Source of the DNA: Salinarimonas rosea DSM 21201
GTDB lineage: Bacteria; Pseudomonadota; Alphaproteobacteria; Rhizobiales; Beijerinckiaceae
Assembly (NCBI RefSeq): GCF_000429045.1
Contig: NZ_AUBC01000016.1
Coordinates: 102,613 to 166,612 of the forward strand
Length of the DNA stretch: 64,000 bases
Direction of reading: 5' to 3'
The position numbers and the translations under genes were made by a program. A model generated the notes under the pieces. That model was not told the origin of the DNA and made no database searches. It saw only the letters and a program-made list of their open reading frames with translations. Positions 36,939-45,643 of the stretch are shown here, in pieces; position 1 is the first letter of the stretch; every line of letters starts with the position of its first letter.

Positions 36939-37376
36939 TCAGACCGGCTCGGCCCCCACGACGAGCTGCGTCCCGAGCACGCGAGCCGCTTCCTCCAGCT
37001 GGTCCAGCCGGGTCGCGTGGCGCGGCTTGAGAATGCGGCGTGCCTCGTTCTCGCTGCGTCCGAGCCGGCGCGCGAGCTCGGACTTCGAGATGCCCGCCCT
37101 CTTCCAGGCCGCGTAGACGGCGGCCTTGGCCGCCATGTGCGGCGGGACGGCGACGAGAACCTCGCCGGGCTGCACGGCGCTCGGCGCCGGCAGGTCCATC
37201 TCGTCCTCGATCCGCCCCGCGACGGCGACCTCGATGGCGTCCTCGGCCATGGCGAGGGCTTCGGTCGGTGTAGACCCGCCGGTGACGACTTCCGGCAGGT
37301 CCCGCACGTAGACCTCGTGCGCGCCGTCTTCCTCGACGATCCGCACCGGGTAGCGGAAGAGCATCGAACGCTCCAT
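36939..37376 (-). CDS. hicB: HicB-type antitoxin
   Basis: 145 residues. The N-terminal half is the HicB partial RNase H-like fold (YPVRIVEEDGAHEVYVRDLPE, shortened here as RDLPEVVTGG and EALAMAEDAIEVAVAGR), and the C-terminal half a helix-turn-helix, KSELARRLGRSENEARRIL, which would bind its own promoter. It follows hicA by 20 bp on the same strand. The start at 37376 (MERSMLF) has GGAG at a good distance; the second ATG at 37364 is an alternative. Confidence 0.87.
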   Translation of the reverse strand: MERSMLFRYPVRIVEEDGAHEVYVRDLPEVVTGGSTPTEALAMAEDAIEVAVAGRIEDEMDLPAPSAVQPGEVLVAVPPHMAAKAAVYAAWKRAGISKSELARRLGRSENEARRILKPRHATRLDQLEEAARVLGTQLVVGAEPV

Positions 37377-37396
37377 CTGGCTGCTCCGGGCTGCTG

Positions 37397-37603
37397 CTAT
37401 CCGAGCGCACCGGGCTCGATATCGAGTTGCTTCAGGATGCGCCTGATCCTGGAGGGCGTCAGGTCCTTCTGCACGATCGTGGATCGATCGCCGAAGCGGA
37501 TGCGCGCATGCGAACCCTTGCCTTTCGAATAGTCGACCTTGAAGGTCACGCCTCGGCTCCGCGCGAGCCTCCTGAGCGCCTGGACCAGCTGCTCCCGCGT
37601 CAT
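37397..37603 (-). CDS. hicA: HicA-type mRNA interferase toxin
   Basis: 68 residues with the double-stranded RNA-binding-like fold of HicA. The catalytic histidine is H32 in KGKGSHARIRFG. The open frame extends 22 codons upstream, but the ATG at 37603 gives the usual toxin length and begins at the conserved REQLVQALRRLA helix. With hicB it forms a type II toxin-antitoxin pair. Catalytic residues look intact, so the toxin is presumably active. Confidence 0.88.
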   Translation of the reverse strand: MTREQLVQALRRLARSRGVTFKVDYSKGKGSHARIRFGDRSTIVQKDLTPSRIRRILKQLDIEPGALG

Positions 37604-37709
37604 CGACCGCCCCAGACTCGCACATTCGTGTCCGAAACTCAAGCGGAATCGAACGCTCCGCGCGTGCATTCATAGGCGATATCCGACGTGCGATCGCACG
37701 TCCAGACGC

Positions 37710-38555
37710 TCACTCGATCAGGATCAGCACGATCCCCGCCAGCACTGCGCCGGCGCCCCCGAGCTTCGCCCGGTCGAGCCGCTCGGCGAGGCGCAGGCGC
37801 GCCAGGGCGAGCGCGAACAGGATGCTCGTCTCGCGCAGCGCCGCGACGAGAGCGATGGGAGCGTGGGCGAGCGCCCACAGCGCGATCCAGTAGCAGCCGA
37901 AGGCGATCGACCCCGCGAGCAGGCCCGCGCGCCAGTGGGGCGCCATCGCATCGAAGGCGGGGCGCCCGCGGGTCGCGGCGGCGAAGAGGATCATGCCGAG
38001 CCCGTCGAGCACGAACAACCAGGCGGCGAAGGCCGCGACCTCGCCGGCGAGCCGCACGCCGATCCCGTCGATCACCGTGTAGGCCGCCGAGCTCGCGGCG
38101 GCGCCGAGCGTGATCGCCAGCGTCGCGGCGCGCGCGCCGGCGAGCGCCCCTCCTCCGGGAGCGGACAGGATCACGACGCCCGCCCCGATCACCGCGACGC
38201 CGACGAGACCGAGCAGCGGCACGCTCTCGCCCAGCAGCCCGATCGAGGCCCCCGTCACGAGGGCGAGGGTCAGCCCGCGCATGATCGGGTAGATCCGCGC
38301 GAGCTCGCCCGTGTCGTAGGCGCGCGCCAGGAACACCTTGTATGTCGTGTGCGGAATCGCGGTGAGGAGGAGCCAGGGCCACGCCGGCGCGGCCGGCAGC
38401 GGCACGAACGGCACGATCGTGCAGGCGATCGCCGTCTGCACCACGGCGATCATCAGCATCATCGTGAAGCGATCGACGTTCGCCTTGACGAGCGCGTTCC
38501 AGGCCGCGTGCAGGAAGGCCGCGAACAGGATCGCGGCGAGGACGAGGGGATCCAT
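37710..38555 (-). CDS. EamA/DMT-superfamily transporter
   Basis: 281 residues with ten predicted membrane helices in two EamA repeats (about 1-135 and 150-281); the N-terminal FAAFLHAAWNALVKA block is typical of the family. Drug/metabolite transporters move small metabolites across the inner membrane; the substrate is not predictable. ATG at 38555 follows a long shadow frame. It is divergent from the HIBYL-CoA hydrolase gene, with 168 bp between them. Confidence 0.85.
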   Translation of the reverse strand: MDPLVLAAILFAAFLHAAWNALVKANVDRFTMMLMIAVVQTAIACTIVPFVPLPAAPAWPWLLLTAIPHTTYKVFLARAYDTGELARIYPIMRGLTLALVTGASIGLLGESVPLLGLVGVAVIGAGVVILSAPGGGALAGARAATLAITLGAAASSAAYTVIDGIGVRLAGEVAAFAAWLFVLDGLGMILFAAATRGRPAFDAMAPHWRAGLLAGSIAFGCYWIALWALAHAPIALVAALRETSILFALALARLRLAERLDRAKLGGAGAVLAGIVLILIE

Positions 38556-38669
38556 CGGGTCTCCACCGGCGGCCCGAAGGTCCGCTCGACCGCCCCGATC
38601 CATAGCGTGCATCCGGGCACGAGGGCAACGTCCGGCACCGATCGCGTCCTTCGCCGGCGCCTCGCCGCA

Positions 38670-38698
38670 TTGACGCCCCCGCCTCCCGACGCCTAAAC
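38670..38698 (+). promoter_or_regulatory. Housekeeping-type promoter for the HIBYL-CoA hydrolase operon
   Basis: TTGACG (38670-38675), 17 bp, then CTAAAC (38693-38698), 26 bp before the ATG at 38724, which has its own ribosome binding site ACAGGAG. The -35 matches 5 of 6; the -10 is weaker. The rest of the 168-bp divergent region shows no other clear site. Confidence 0.45.
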
Positions 38699-38723
38699 CC
38701 GGTCTCCCGACAGGAGCGCCCCC

Positions 38724-39782
38724 ATGACCGACGAGACCGACGCGCCGGACGCCCTCTGCCGCATCGACGGCGCCGCCGGCGTCATCACCCTGAACCGGCC
38801 GAGGGCCCTGAACGCGCTCACCCTCGACGCCGTGCGCGCCATGCGGGCCGCGCTCGACGCGTGGGTCCACGACCCGGCGGTGACGCGGGTGATCATCGAG
38901 GGCGCGGGCGAGAAGGCGTTCTGCGCGGGCGGCGACATCCGCAGGCTGGTGGAGGCCGGCAAGGCCGGCCGGCGCGAGGAGGCGCACGCCTTCTGGCGCG
39001 AGGAATACGAGCTGAACGCGCTGATCCAGGCCTTCCCGAAGCCCTACGTCGCGCTGATCGACGGAATCGTCATGGGCGGGGGCGTCGGCGTCTCGCTGCA
39101 CGGCTCGCACCGGGTGGCGGGCGAGCGCTATCTCTTCGCGATGCCGGAGGTCGGCATCGGCTTCTTCCCGGACGTCGGCGCGAGCCATGTCCTGCCCCGG
39201 CTGCCGGGGCGCACGGGACTCTGGCTCGCGCTGACCGGTTCCCGGATCGGTCCCGCCGACGCGCTCGCCATGGGGCTCGCCACCCATTCGGTGGAAAGCG
39301 CCGCGATGCCGGCGATCCGCGCCGGCCTGATCGCCGGCGAGGACCCGGACGCGCTGCTCGAACGCCACCGTCGCGATCCGGGCCCGGCGCCGATCGAGGC
39401 GAAGGCCGCGACCATCGACGCCTGCTTCGCGGAGGGCTCGGTCGAGGCGATCCACGCCGCGCTCGAGCGGATGGCGGCGGGCGGCGACTCCCCGGCTGTC
39501 GAGATCCGCGACGCGCTCGCGACGAAGTCGCCGACCTCGCTGAAGCTCACCTTCGAGCAGATGCGCCGCGGGGCGGATCTCCCCTTCGCGGAGGCGATGC
39601 GGATGGAGTACCGCATCGTCTCGCGCATCCTCGACGGGCACGACTTCTACGAGGGCGTGCGCGCGGTCCTGGTCGACAAGGACCACGCCCCGCGCTGGAG
39701 CCCGCCGCGGCTGGAGGACGTGACGCCCGAGGCGATCGAGGCCTACTTCGCGCCGCTCGGCGACGACGAGCTCGTCCTCTGA
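38724..39782 (+). CDS. 3-hydroxyisobutyryl-CoA hydrolase (enoyl-CoA hydratase family)
   Basis: 352 residues of the crotonase superfamily. Oxyanion-hole regions are FCAGGDIRRL and DGIVMGGGVG; the signature MPEVGIGFFPDVGASHVLPRL has the FPDVGAS form specific to HIBYL-CoA hydrolases rather than hydratases, and length (about 350) fits that branch. The enzyme acts in valine degradation, releasing 3-hydroxyisobutyrate. The ribosome binding site AGGAG is strong. The stop shares a base with the next start (TGATG). Confidence 0.87.
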   Translation: MTDETDAPDALCRIDGAAGVITLNRPRALNALTLDAVRAMRAALDAWVHDPAVTRVIIEGAGEKAFCAGGDIRRLVEAGKAGRREEAHAFWREEYELNALIQAFPKPYVALIDGIVMGGGVGVSLHGSHRVAGERYLFAMPEVGIGFFPDVGASHVLPRLPGRTGLWLALTGSRIGPADALAMGLATHSVESAAMPAIRAGLIAGEDPDALLERHRRDPGPAPIEAKAATIDACFAEGSVEAIHAALERMAAGGDSPAVEIRDALATKSPTSLKLTFEQMRRGADLPFAEAMRMEYRIVSRILDGHDFYEGVRAVLVDKDHAPRWSPPRLEDVTPEAIEAYFAPLGDDELVL

Positions 39783-40255
39783 TGTGGCCCTTCCGGCGCC
39801 GCGGCACCCCGTCCGACGAGGGTCGCGGCGACGCGTCCTCGGTCGACGCGGCGCTCAAGCTGTCCGAGCCCGCCTCCGCCCGAGGCCTGCGCTGGGACAA
39901 GACGCTCACCTGGTTCATGCGCCTGATGGCGCTCCTATGGATCGCCAAGGGCCTCTCCTTCTGGGCGGTGATCGTCGGCGCGAGCGCGATGGCCCCGCCC
40001 TTCGAGGACCGCTCGCTCGGCTTCCAGGCCGCGATCGTCTATTTCGCGGTGATCGACCCGATCGCCGCCGTCGGCCTGTGGCTCACGGCCACCTGGGGCG
40101 GGGTCCTGTGGCTGCTCGCGGTGATGAGCCACCTCGTCCTGGCGCTGTTCTTCCCGGGCGTCGTGCCGGTCAGCCTGGCGCTCGCGGCGGCCTATTGTGG
40201 GCTGATGGTTACCTATCTCCTGATCTCGTTCTTCGCATCCGGTGAAGACGGGTAA
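39782..40255 (+). CDS. DUF6163-like four-helix membrane protein
   Basis: 157 residues. A basic, charged N terminus of about 45 residues precedes four hydrophobic segments (for example ALLWIAKGLSFWAVIVGAS and SLALAAAYCGLMVTYLLISF). It fits what I recall of the DUF6163 family found beside ldtR in Rhizobiales; function unknown. It is coupled to the HIBYL-CoA hydrolase by TGATG, though the functional link is unclear. ldtR follows after 197 bp. Confidence 0.72.
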   Translation: MWPFRRRGTPSDEGRGDASSVDAALKLSEPASARGLRWDKTLTWFMRLMALLWIAKGLSFWAVIVGASAMAPPFEDRSLGFQAAIVYFAVIDPIAAVGLWLTATWGGVLWLLAVMSHLVLALFFPGVVPVSLALAAAYCGLMVTYLLISFFASGEDG

Positions 40256-40452
40256 GGGTTAACGAGATCTCGCCTAGATATCACAAGGCCTAGAGCCTTT
40301 GACGATGAATATCGGCGTATCTTTCCGGGAATCGCAGAATCGCGGAAACTTGTCGTTCATCGTGTCGTTTAAACTCGTTTTTATCGGAGCAACCTAGTTT
40401 CGCCTCATGAACGAGCCGGGAACCCGGCCACTACACAAAAACAGTGAGGCGC
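40256..40452 (+). promoter_or_regulatory. AT-rich upstream region of ldtR
   Basis: A 197-bp gap, unusually AT-rich for this chromosome. It holds TTGACG near 40299, GTTTAAAC (an 8-bp palindrome, about 40367), and two direct copies of GCCTAGA (40272-40278 and 40288-40294, 16 bp apart). A promoter and regulator binding sites are likely here, but no -35/-10 pair has standard spacing, so none is called precisely. Confidence 0.4.
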
Positions 40453-40971
40453 ATGATGAACACTCTGGCGAAGTCCATCGTCGAGCCCGTGTCCCCCGAG
40501 GAGACGTCCGGCCCCGTGAAGCCCGCCTACCTCGAGGCCCTGCACCTCGTGGAGCGCCTGCACCGGCGCCTGCTCGACGTGATCAAGGACGAGTTCGAGC
40601 GGCGCGGCCGCGACGACGTCAACTCGGTCCAGGCCCTGCTGCTCTACAACATCGGCGACAAGGAGCTGACGGCGAGCGAGCTGCGCACCCGCGGCTACTA
40701 TCTCGGCTCGAACGTCTCCTACAACGTCAAGAAGCTCGTCGAGATGGGCTACCTGCATCACGCCCGCTCGCGCGTCGACCGCCGCGCGGTGCGCATCTCG
40801 CTCACCGAGAGCGGCAAGGAGGTGCACGACATCGTGCACGCGCTCTACGAGAAGCACTCGCGCACGATCGACCCGATCGGCGGCATCTCCGACGAGGACT
40901 TCGTGCGCCTCAACCAGGCGCTGACGCGCCTCGAGCGCTTCTGGACCGACCAGATCCGCTACCGCCTCTGA
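40453..40971 (+). CDS. ldtR: LdtR, MarR-family transcriptional regulator
   Basis: 172 residues with the MarR winged helix: recognition region ELRTRGYYLGSNVSYNVKKL and the wing SRVDRRAVRISLT, flanked by N- and C-terminal dimerisation helices. It matches LdtR, described in Liberibacter and rhizobia as an activator of an L,D-transpeptidase gene and of osmotic tolerance. In-frame starts are GTG 40444, ATG 40453 and ATG 40456; GAGG at 40446-40449 best serves one of the two ATGs, so 40453 is used. No L,D-transpeptidase gene lies in the window. Confidence 0.86.
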   Translation: MMNTLAKSIVEPVSPEETSGPVKPAYLEALHLVERLHRRLLDVIKDEFERRGRDDVNSVQALLLYNIGDKELTASELRTRGYYLGSNVSYNVKKLVEMGYLHHARSRVDRRAVRISLTESGKEVHDIVHALYEKHSRTIDPIGGISDEDFVRLNQALTRLERFWTDQIRYRL

Positions 40972-40999
40972 TTTCCGTGGGCCGGGGGGCTCGACGCAT

Positions 41000-41037
41000 G
41001 CGCGCACGGCGGGGCCGGGAGGCCACGCCGTGCGCGC
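41000..41037 (+). terminator. Hairpin between ldtR and the S8 protease gene
   Basis: An 11-bp perfect stem (GCGCGCACGGC, 41000-41010, with its complement at 41027-41037) and a 16-nt loop, 29 bp after the ldtR stop. No T-run follows. It may be a terminator of ldtR or a leader hairpin of the protease mRNA. Confidence 0.4.
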
Positions 41038-41147
41038 GTGCGCGATATGCCCATCCGCGGATACGACGCCCGCCCGTGCGAGGCGCGTTGCCGCGCGCAC
41101 GGCGCGCGGCTAGGACCGGCGTCCCGAAGAAATCGGAATGTAACCTC

Positions 41148-43202
41148 ATGTCGGTTCGCGTAGCGTCGCTGGCGTCCCTTTTGGCGCTGGCCGTGTCCTC
41201 CTCGGCGATCGCCCAGACGCCGGAGTTCCAGGCCCAGTACGGCCTCTCGATGATCGGCGCCCAGGTGCCGTTCTCCCTCGGCTTCACCGGCGCGAACGTC
41301 CCGGTCGCCGTGATGGATACCGGGCTCCAGCTCGATCATCCCGAGTTCCTCGGCCGCATCGGCCCCTCCTTCGACATGTACACGGGCGGCCCGGTCACGG
41401 GCGATTCGGACGCTCACGGCACGCACGTGTCGGGCATCATCGCCGCCGCGCGTGACGGCCGCGGGATGATGGGCGTGGCGCCCGGCGCGCGCATCCTGCC
41501 CGTCCACATCCTCGCGGGCGGCGGGATCAGCTTCGCCGCCATGGAGAACCTGCTGCCGGCGGGCTACCGCGCCGCCTACGGCAGCGGCGCGCGCATCATC
41601 AACAATTCCTGGGGCGTCTCGGTGCGCACGCCCGAGGTCTCGCGCGCCGACTTCGCGGGCGACTTCCCCGGCCTGCTCCAGGCCTACCGCGATCTCGTCA
41701 CGGGCGGCGCGGTGCAGGTCTGGGCGACCGGCAACGACAGCTTCGACCAGCCGGGAATCCTCACGGGCCTGCCCTATCTCTTCCCCGAGCTCCAGCGCGG
41801 CTGGCTCGCGGTGACCTCGGTGGGCCGGGACGGCATCGTCACGCAATACGCCAACCGCTGCGGCGTCGCGATGGACTATTGCCTCGCGGCCCCCGGCGGC
41901 GGCGACGACCAGGCGCGCGACGGCATTCTCTCCACGGTTCCAGGGAGCACCTACGCACGCTTCTCCGGCACCTCGATGGCCGCCCCGCACGTCTCCGGCG
42001 CCCTCGCGATCGCGCAGGAAATGTACCCGAGCGCCGGCGCGCAGCAGCTCGCGCAGCTCCTGCTGCAGACCGCCAACGATCTCGGCGCGCCGGGGATCGA
42101 CCCGGTCTACGGCTGGGGCCTGCTCAGCCTGTCGAACCTCGCGGCGACCCGCGACACCCGCGCCGGTGGCTCCTTCTCGGCAATGGCCGCGCACCGCTTC
42201 GGCAGCGTCTCGCAGGTCACGGCGGCGATCGGCCGCCAGATCGGTGCGGGCGCCGTCGGCGCGCCGCTTCCCTCCGAGTCCGCCTTCGCCGGGCCGGTCG
42301 CCGCCTACGCCAATCTCGGCGCCTCCGCGGGCACGGTCGGCCTCGCCGCCGACGGCACGGCGGACGGCTCGGTCTGGGTGCGCGGGCTCTGGGGCCACGC
42401 GCGGCTCGACGGCGGCCCGCGCGGGCCGGGCTCGACGACGGATCTCTCCGGCGTGCTCGCAGGCGTCGAGCTCGCCGCGATGCCCGCCCTGCGCATCGGC
42501 GTCGGCGTCGGCGCGACCCGCAGCGAGACGGACTTCGCGACCGGGGGCGACGCCGCCGAGGGCGACGCCCGCCACCTCTTCGCCTACGCCGCGCTCGGCC
42601 GCGGCGCCTTCTTCGCGGACGTGATCGGGCAGGTCGCCGGCTTCGACGACACGCTCACCCGCCGCAGCATCCCGGGGCTGGGCACGACGCGCGCCGTCGT
42701 CGGGCGCACGGACGTGTCGGGCACGGCTGTCGATGCACGCCTGCGGGTCGGCGCACGGTTCGAGACGGCCTTCGCCGGGCTCTCGCCCTACGTGCACGCC
42801 TCGGGCTCCTGGCAGCGCACGGACGCCGCCGCGGAGACCGGCGCGGGCATCCTCTCGCTGACCCTGCCGTCGCAGGAGCACGCCCGCGCCGCCTTCGGCC
42901 CCGGCCTGCGCGTCGCGTTCTCGCCGCTCGCGCTCTCGGAGACGCTGCGGCTCGCGCCCGAGCTCGACGTGGCCTATGCGCGCCGCTCCGGCGATCTCGA
43001 GCCGGCGACCGCGGCCGACCTCCTCGGCACCCGGATCGTGGCGCGCGCGAACGGCGTCGGCCGCGACGCGCTGGAGGTGGGCGCGCGGCTGCGGATCGAG
43101 GCGACGGACGCGCGGCTCACCGGCGAGATCGCCTATTCGGGCGCCTTCGACGAGAAGGCGCAGAGCCACACGGTGACGGCGGGCGTGGGGCTGCGGTTCT
43201 GA
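41148..43202 (+). CDS. S8 (subtilisin-like) serine protease autotransporter
   Basis: 684 residues: signal peptide (cleavage near AIA-QTPEF, residue 22), a subtilase domain (about 30-330) with triad D57 (VMDTGLQLDHPEF), H90 (DAHGTHVSGI) and S276 (FSGTSMAAPH), oxyanion N196 (ATGND), then a C-terminal autotransporter beta-barrel (about 400-684) ending GVGLRF with a terminal Phe. It should display a protease on the cell surface or release it. ATG 41148 is the first that gives a signal peptide. The active site looks intact. Confidence 0.9.
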   Translation: MSVRVASLASLLALAVSSSAIAQTPEFQAQYGLSMIGAQVPFSLGFTGANVPVAVMDTGLQLDHPEFLGRIGPSFDMYTGGPVTGDSDAHGTHVSGIIAAARDGRGMMGVAPGARILPVHILAGGGISFAAMENLLPAGYRAAYGSGARIINNSWGVSVRTPEVSRADFAGDFPGLLQAYRDLVTGGAVQVWATGNDSFDQPGILTGLPYLFPELQRGWLAVTSVGRDGIVTQYANRCGVAMDYCLAAPGGGDDQARDGILSTVPGSTYARFSGTSMAAPHVSGALAIAQEMYPSAGAQQLAQLLLQTANDLGAPGIDPVYGWGLLSLSNLAATRDTRAGGSFSAMAAHRFGSVSQVTAAIGRQIGAGAVGAPLPSESAFAGPVAAYANLGASAGTVGLAADGTADGSVWVRGLWGHARLDGGPRGPGSTTDLSGVLAGVELAAMPALRIGVGVGATRSETDFATGGDAAEGDARHLFAYAALGRGAFFADVIGQVAGFDDTLTRRSIPGLGTTRAVVGRTDVSGTAVDARLRVGARFETAFAGLSPYVHASGSWQRTDAAAETGAGILSLTLPSQEHARAAFGPGLRVAFSPLALSETLRLAPELDVAYARRSGDLEPATAADLLGTRIVARANGVGRDALEVGARLRIEATDARLTGEIAYSGAFDEKAQSHTVTAGVGLRF

Positions 43203-43229
43203 CCCACCCCGCGCGTCGGCGGGGGCGGC

Positions 43230-43964
43230 TCACCGCAGGTCCGACGCGTAGTGCACGCTGTCGGTCCGGCACAGGGAGAGCCGCCACTCCACCGGCGCGC
43301 CGTCGATGGCGGTGGCGATGCGGTCGACCTGGAGGAGCGGCGCCCCCGCGGCCACGCCGAGCGCCTCGGCGATGCCCGGGGGCGCGCCGATCGCCTTGAG
43401 GCGCTCGACCGCGCGGGCGACGGGAACGCCGTAGAGGTTGGCGTACATCTCGTAAAGGTTGTTGGGCAGGTCGCGCTTGTCGAGATCCGGGAAACGCGCC
43501 TTCTCCACGACGATGCGCTCGTGCACGCATTCGCGGCCATCGAGCGCGCGCAGGCGCTCGAGCCGCACGACCCGCGTGCCGCGGGCGAGCCCGAGCCGGG
43601 AGGCCTCCGCGGCGTCGGCGCGGGCGGAGCCGACGGAGAGAAAGCGGCTCGTCGGGAACCGCGCCGGCCCATCGTCCGGCACGAGCTTGAAGAACTGGAA
43701 CAGGATCCGCGCGTCGTCGTGCCGCGCGACGTAGGTCCCCCTGCCCTGCCGGCGCACCACGAGCCGCTCGGCGGCCATGGCGTCGAGCGCCTTGCGCACG
43801 GTCCCCTGTGAGACGCCGAGGTCGGCCGCGAGCTCCGGCTCGCTCGGGATCACGGCGCCCGCCTGCCAGACGCCCTCGGCGATGCGCTTGACGAGAACGT
43901 CGCGAACCCGGCGGTAGAGCGGGCGATAGCCCAGCGCGTCCTGCGCCGCCTCGCGCTCGATCAT
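43230..43964 (-). CDS. GntR/HutC-family transcriptional regulator
   Basis: 244 residues: a GntR winged helix (about 12-80, with IPSEPELAADLGVSQGTVRKAL) and a UTRA ligand-binding domain (about 95-240). HutC-type members sense small carboxylated metabolites. No obvious target operon adjoins; it may control a distant locus or the small genes upstream. In its 101-bp upstream gap, TATAAG on the minus strand (CTCTATAAGATAC) is a good -10 but lacks a well-spaced -35. It is convergent with the protease gene, 27 bp apart. Confidence 0.85.
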   Translation of the reverse strand: MIEREAAQDALGYRPLYRRVRDVLVKRIAEGVWQAGAVIPSEPELAADLGVSQGTVRKALDAMAAERLVVRRQGRGTYVARHDDARILFQFFKLVPDDGPARFPTSRFLSVGSARADAAEASRLGLARGTRVVRLERLRALDGRECVHERIVVEKARFPDLDKRDLPNNLYEMYANLYGVPVARAVERLKAIGAPPGIAEALGVAAGAPLLQVDRIATAIDGAPVEWRLSLCRTDSVHYASDLR

Positions 43965-44065
43965 CGCTTCCGCATCCTTTCGTCTGCTGGTCCTTCGTCG
44001 TGTATCTTATAGAGGATCCAGGTCATCACAAGCGATGGCTCCGCGCACGCATCGCTCGGGCTCGC

Positions 44066-44338
44066 TCACGCCTCGCCCGGCGGGAGCCCGATCCGGTAGA
44101 CGCCCTTGAAGTCGTCCGGGTCGACCGGGCGGCCCTTGCGCAGGATGGCGACGCGCCCCTCCTTGGCGAGCGCGACCGCTGCGCGGCGGACCGGCTGCAT
44201 CAGCGGGCCCCAGCCGTCGGGATGCGGCCCGCCGAGCGTGCGGGCGACCTCGGAGGGGCAGATCGTCCTTCCCGGCCCGCGCCGCGCGACGAGGTCGAGG
44301 AGGGTGCGGGAAACGTCGTCGGGAGCGGGGTTCGTCAT
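44066..44338 (-). CDS. DUF3253-like small protein
   Basis: 90 residues. The blocks ICPSEVART, LMQPVRRAAVALAKEG and LRKGRPVDPDDFKGVYRI match the DUF3253 pattern, a small winged-helix-like domain of unknown role. The ATG at 44338 has GGGAGAG at ideal distance and lies 10 bp after the DUF599 stop; a longer frame from 44371 would overlap that gene and is less likely. Probably co-transcribed with the DUF599 gene. Confidence 0.75.
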   Translation of the reverse strand: MTNPAPDDVSRTLLDLVARRGPGRTICPSEVARTLGGPHPDGWGPLMQPVRRAAVALAKEGRVAILRKGRPVDPDDFKGVYRIGLPPGEA

Positions 44339-44348
44339 GCGCTCTCCC

Positions 44349-45047
44349 TTACGCGCGATCGACCGGGACATCCAGGGCTCGCAGCGCGTCGGAGCCGAAC
44401 TGGCGGTTGGCCATGACGACGAGGACCGCGGCCGTCGCCGCGATCAGCACCCACGGCCCGACGAACCAGCCGAGATAGCCGAGCGCGAAGAAGAAGGCCC
44501 GCTGCCCGCGGTTGAAGTGGCCGCCCGCGACGATCGTCATCCGTGCCGCCCGCTCGGCCGCCGACGCGGCGTCGGGCGCGCGCCGGTCCTGCGGGATCGC
44601 GCCCACCAGGATCGCGGCGTAGTTGAACAGGCGGTAGGACCAGGCGAACTTGAAGAAGGCGTAGACGAAGATCACGCCGAGCCCGAACACCTTCGCCTCG
44701 AAGGCGAGCCGCGTGGTCGCGACCCCGAAGGGCAGGTCCGCGAACAGCGCGAGCGCGGTCTCCGTGGCCTGGATCAGCGCCAGCACCGCGCCCACCGCGA
44801 GCAGCGCCGTCGAGGCGAAGAAGGCCGCGCCCGATTGCAGCGAGGCCATGATGGTCGAATCGACGATGCGGTTCTCGCGCCCGAGAAGCTCGCGCATCCA
44901 GGCCCGGCGTTGCGCGGCCATGCGCGTGTTGAGCGAGCGCCGCGCCGGCCCGAGCCGCTCCACGGCGAGGTGATAGCCGCCCCACGCCGCCGCGAAGAAG
45001 GCGAGCGCCACGAGGTCGAGGTTCGAGAAGCCGAGAGAGGCGGTCAT
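44349..45047 (-). CDS. DUF599 family membrane protein
   Basis: 232 residues with four hydrophobic segments (LVALAFFAAAWGGYHLAV, AAFFASTALLAVGAVLALI, a third near 110-130 and FVGPWVLIAATAAVLVV). The conserved RGQRAFFFALGYLGWF and FKFAWSYRLFNY blocks suit DUF599. Function is unknown in the family. The ATG at 45047 follows AGGGGG. It is divergent from the rhodanese gene with a 97-bp gap. Confidence 0.8.
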   Translation of the reverse strand: MTASLGFSNLDLVALAFFAAAWGGYHLAVERLGPARRSLNTRMAAQRRAWMRELLGRENRIVDSTIMASLQSGAAFFASTALLAVGAVLALIQATETALALFADLPFGVATTRLAFEAKVFGLGVIFVYAFFKFAWSYRLFNYAAILVGAIPQDRRAPDAASAAERAARMTIVAGGHFNRGQRAFFFALGYLGWFVGPWVLIAATAAVLVVMANRQFGSDALRALDVPVDRA

Positions 45048-45144
45048 GGTCCCCCTGATGTACGACGCGTCGCCCCGGCGCTTGCGCGGGTGCCCTTCGT
45101 TTGCGACCCTCCCGCCCGCATTCGGACGAGGAGCCAGCGCGACC

Positions 45145-45540
45145 ATGCCCCAGACGATCGTGAAGGGCTACAAGGCCCTGATGGAGGAGGCGAACGCCCG
45201 CATCGAGACGCTTCCGGTCGCCGACGCCATGGCGCTCGTCGGCCGCGAGGACGTCGTCTTCGTCGACCTGCGCGATCCGCGCGAGCTCGAGCGCGAGGGC
45301 CGCATGCCCGGTGCGGTGCATTGCCCGCGCGGCATGCTGGAGTTCTGGATCGACCCGGAGAGCCCCTACCACAAACCGGTCTTCGGCGAGGGCAAGCGCT
45401 TCGTCTTCTTCTGCGCCGGAGGCTGGCGCTCGGCGCTGGCGGCCGCGACCGCCGACGAGATGGGGCTGAAGCCCGTCGCCCACGTGGCGGGCGGGTTCAA
45501 CGCCTGGAAGGAGGCGGGCGGGCCGGTGGAGGCGCCCTGA
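45145..45540 (+). CDS. Rhodanese-like domain protein
   Basis: 131 residues, a single rhodanese domain. The catalytic cysteine is C90 in VFFCAGGWRSA, and the CH2A-like block VVFVDLRDPRELEREG is present. The six-residue active loop (AGGWRS) fits sulfurtransferases rather than phosphatases. The protein would carry sulfur as a persulfide; the acceptor is unknown. The start at 45145 is behind GAGGAGCC; an in-frame ATG at 45046 would overlap the divergent gene. Confidence 0.85.
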   Translation: MPQTIVKGYKALMEEANARIETLPVADAMALVGREDVVFVDLRDPRELEREGRMPGAVHCPRGMLEFWIDPESPYHKPVFGEGKRFVFFCAGGWRSALAAATADEMGLKPVAHVAGGFNAWKEAGGPVEAP

Positions 45541-45579
45541 CGGCGGCGAGCCGGCTCCGCTGCAGGCATACGCAACAGG

Positions 45580-45608
45580 ACGACTTTCCGCGGCCGCCGA
45601 AGTATGAT
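45580..45608 (+). promoter_or_regulatory. Promoter candidate for the three-gene module
   Basis: TATGAT (45603-45608) is a strong -10; at 17 bp upstream ACGACT (45580-45585) matches only the GAC core of a -35. The ATG at 45644 lies 36 bp downstream. It probably drives all three genes to 49324, since later gaps are 49 and 5 bp. Confidence 0.4.
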
Positions 45609-45643
45609 CTCTCGGCCGCACCGCTCCGCCGCGAGGGCCCGCC

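Noticed and set aside
37710..39686. Minus-strand open frame spanning the EamA gene and the HIBYL-CoA hydrolase gene
   Set aside because: Only the part below 38555 is a real gene; the upper part is antisense to a clear crotonase-family gene.
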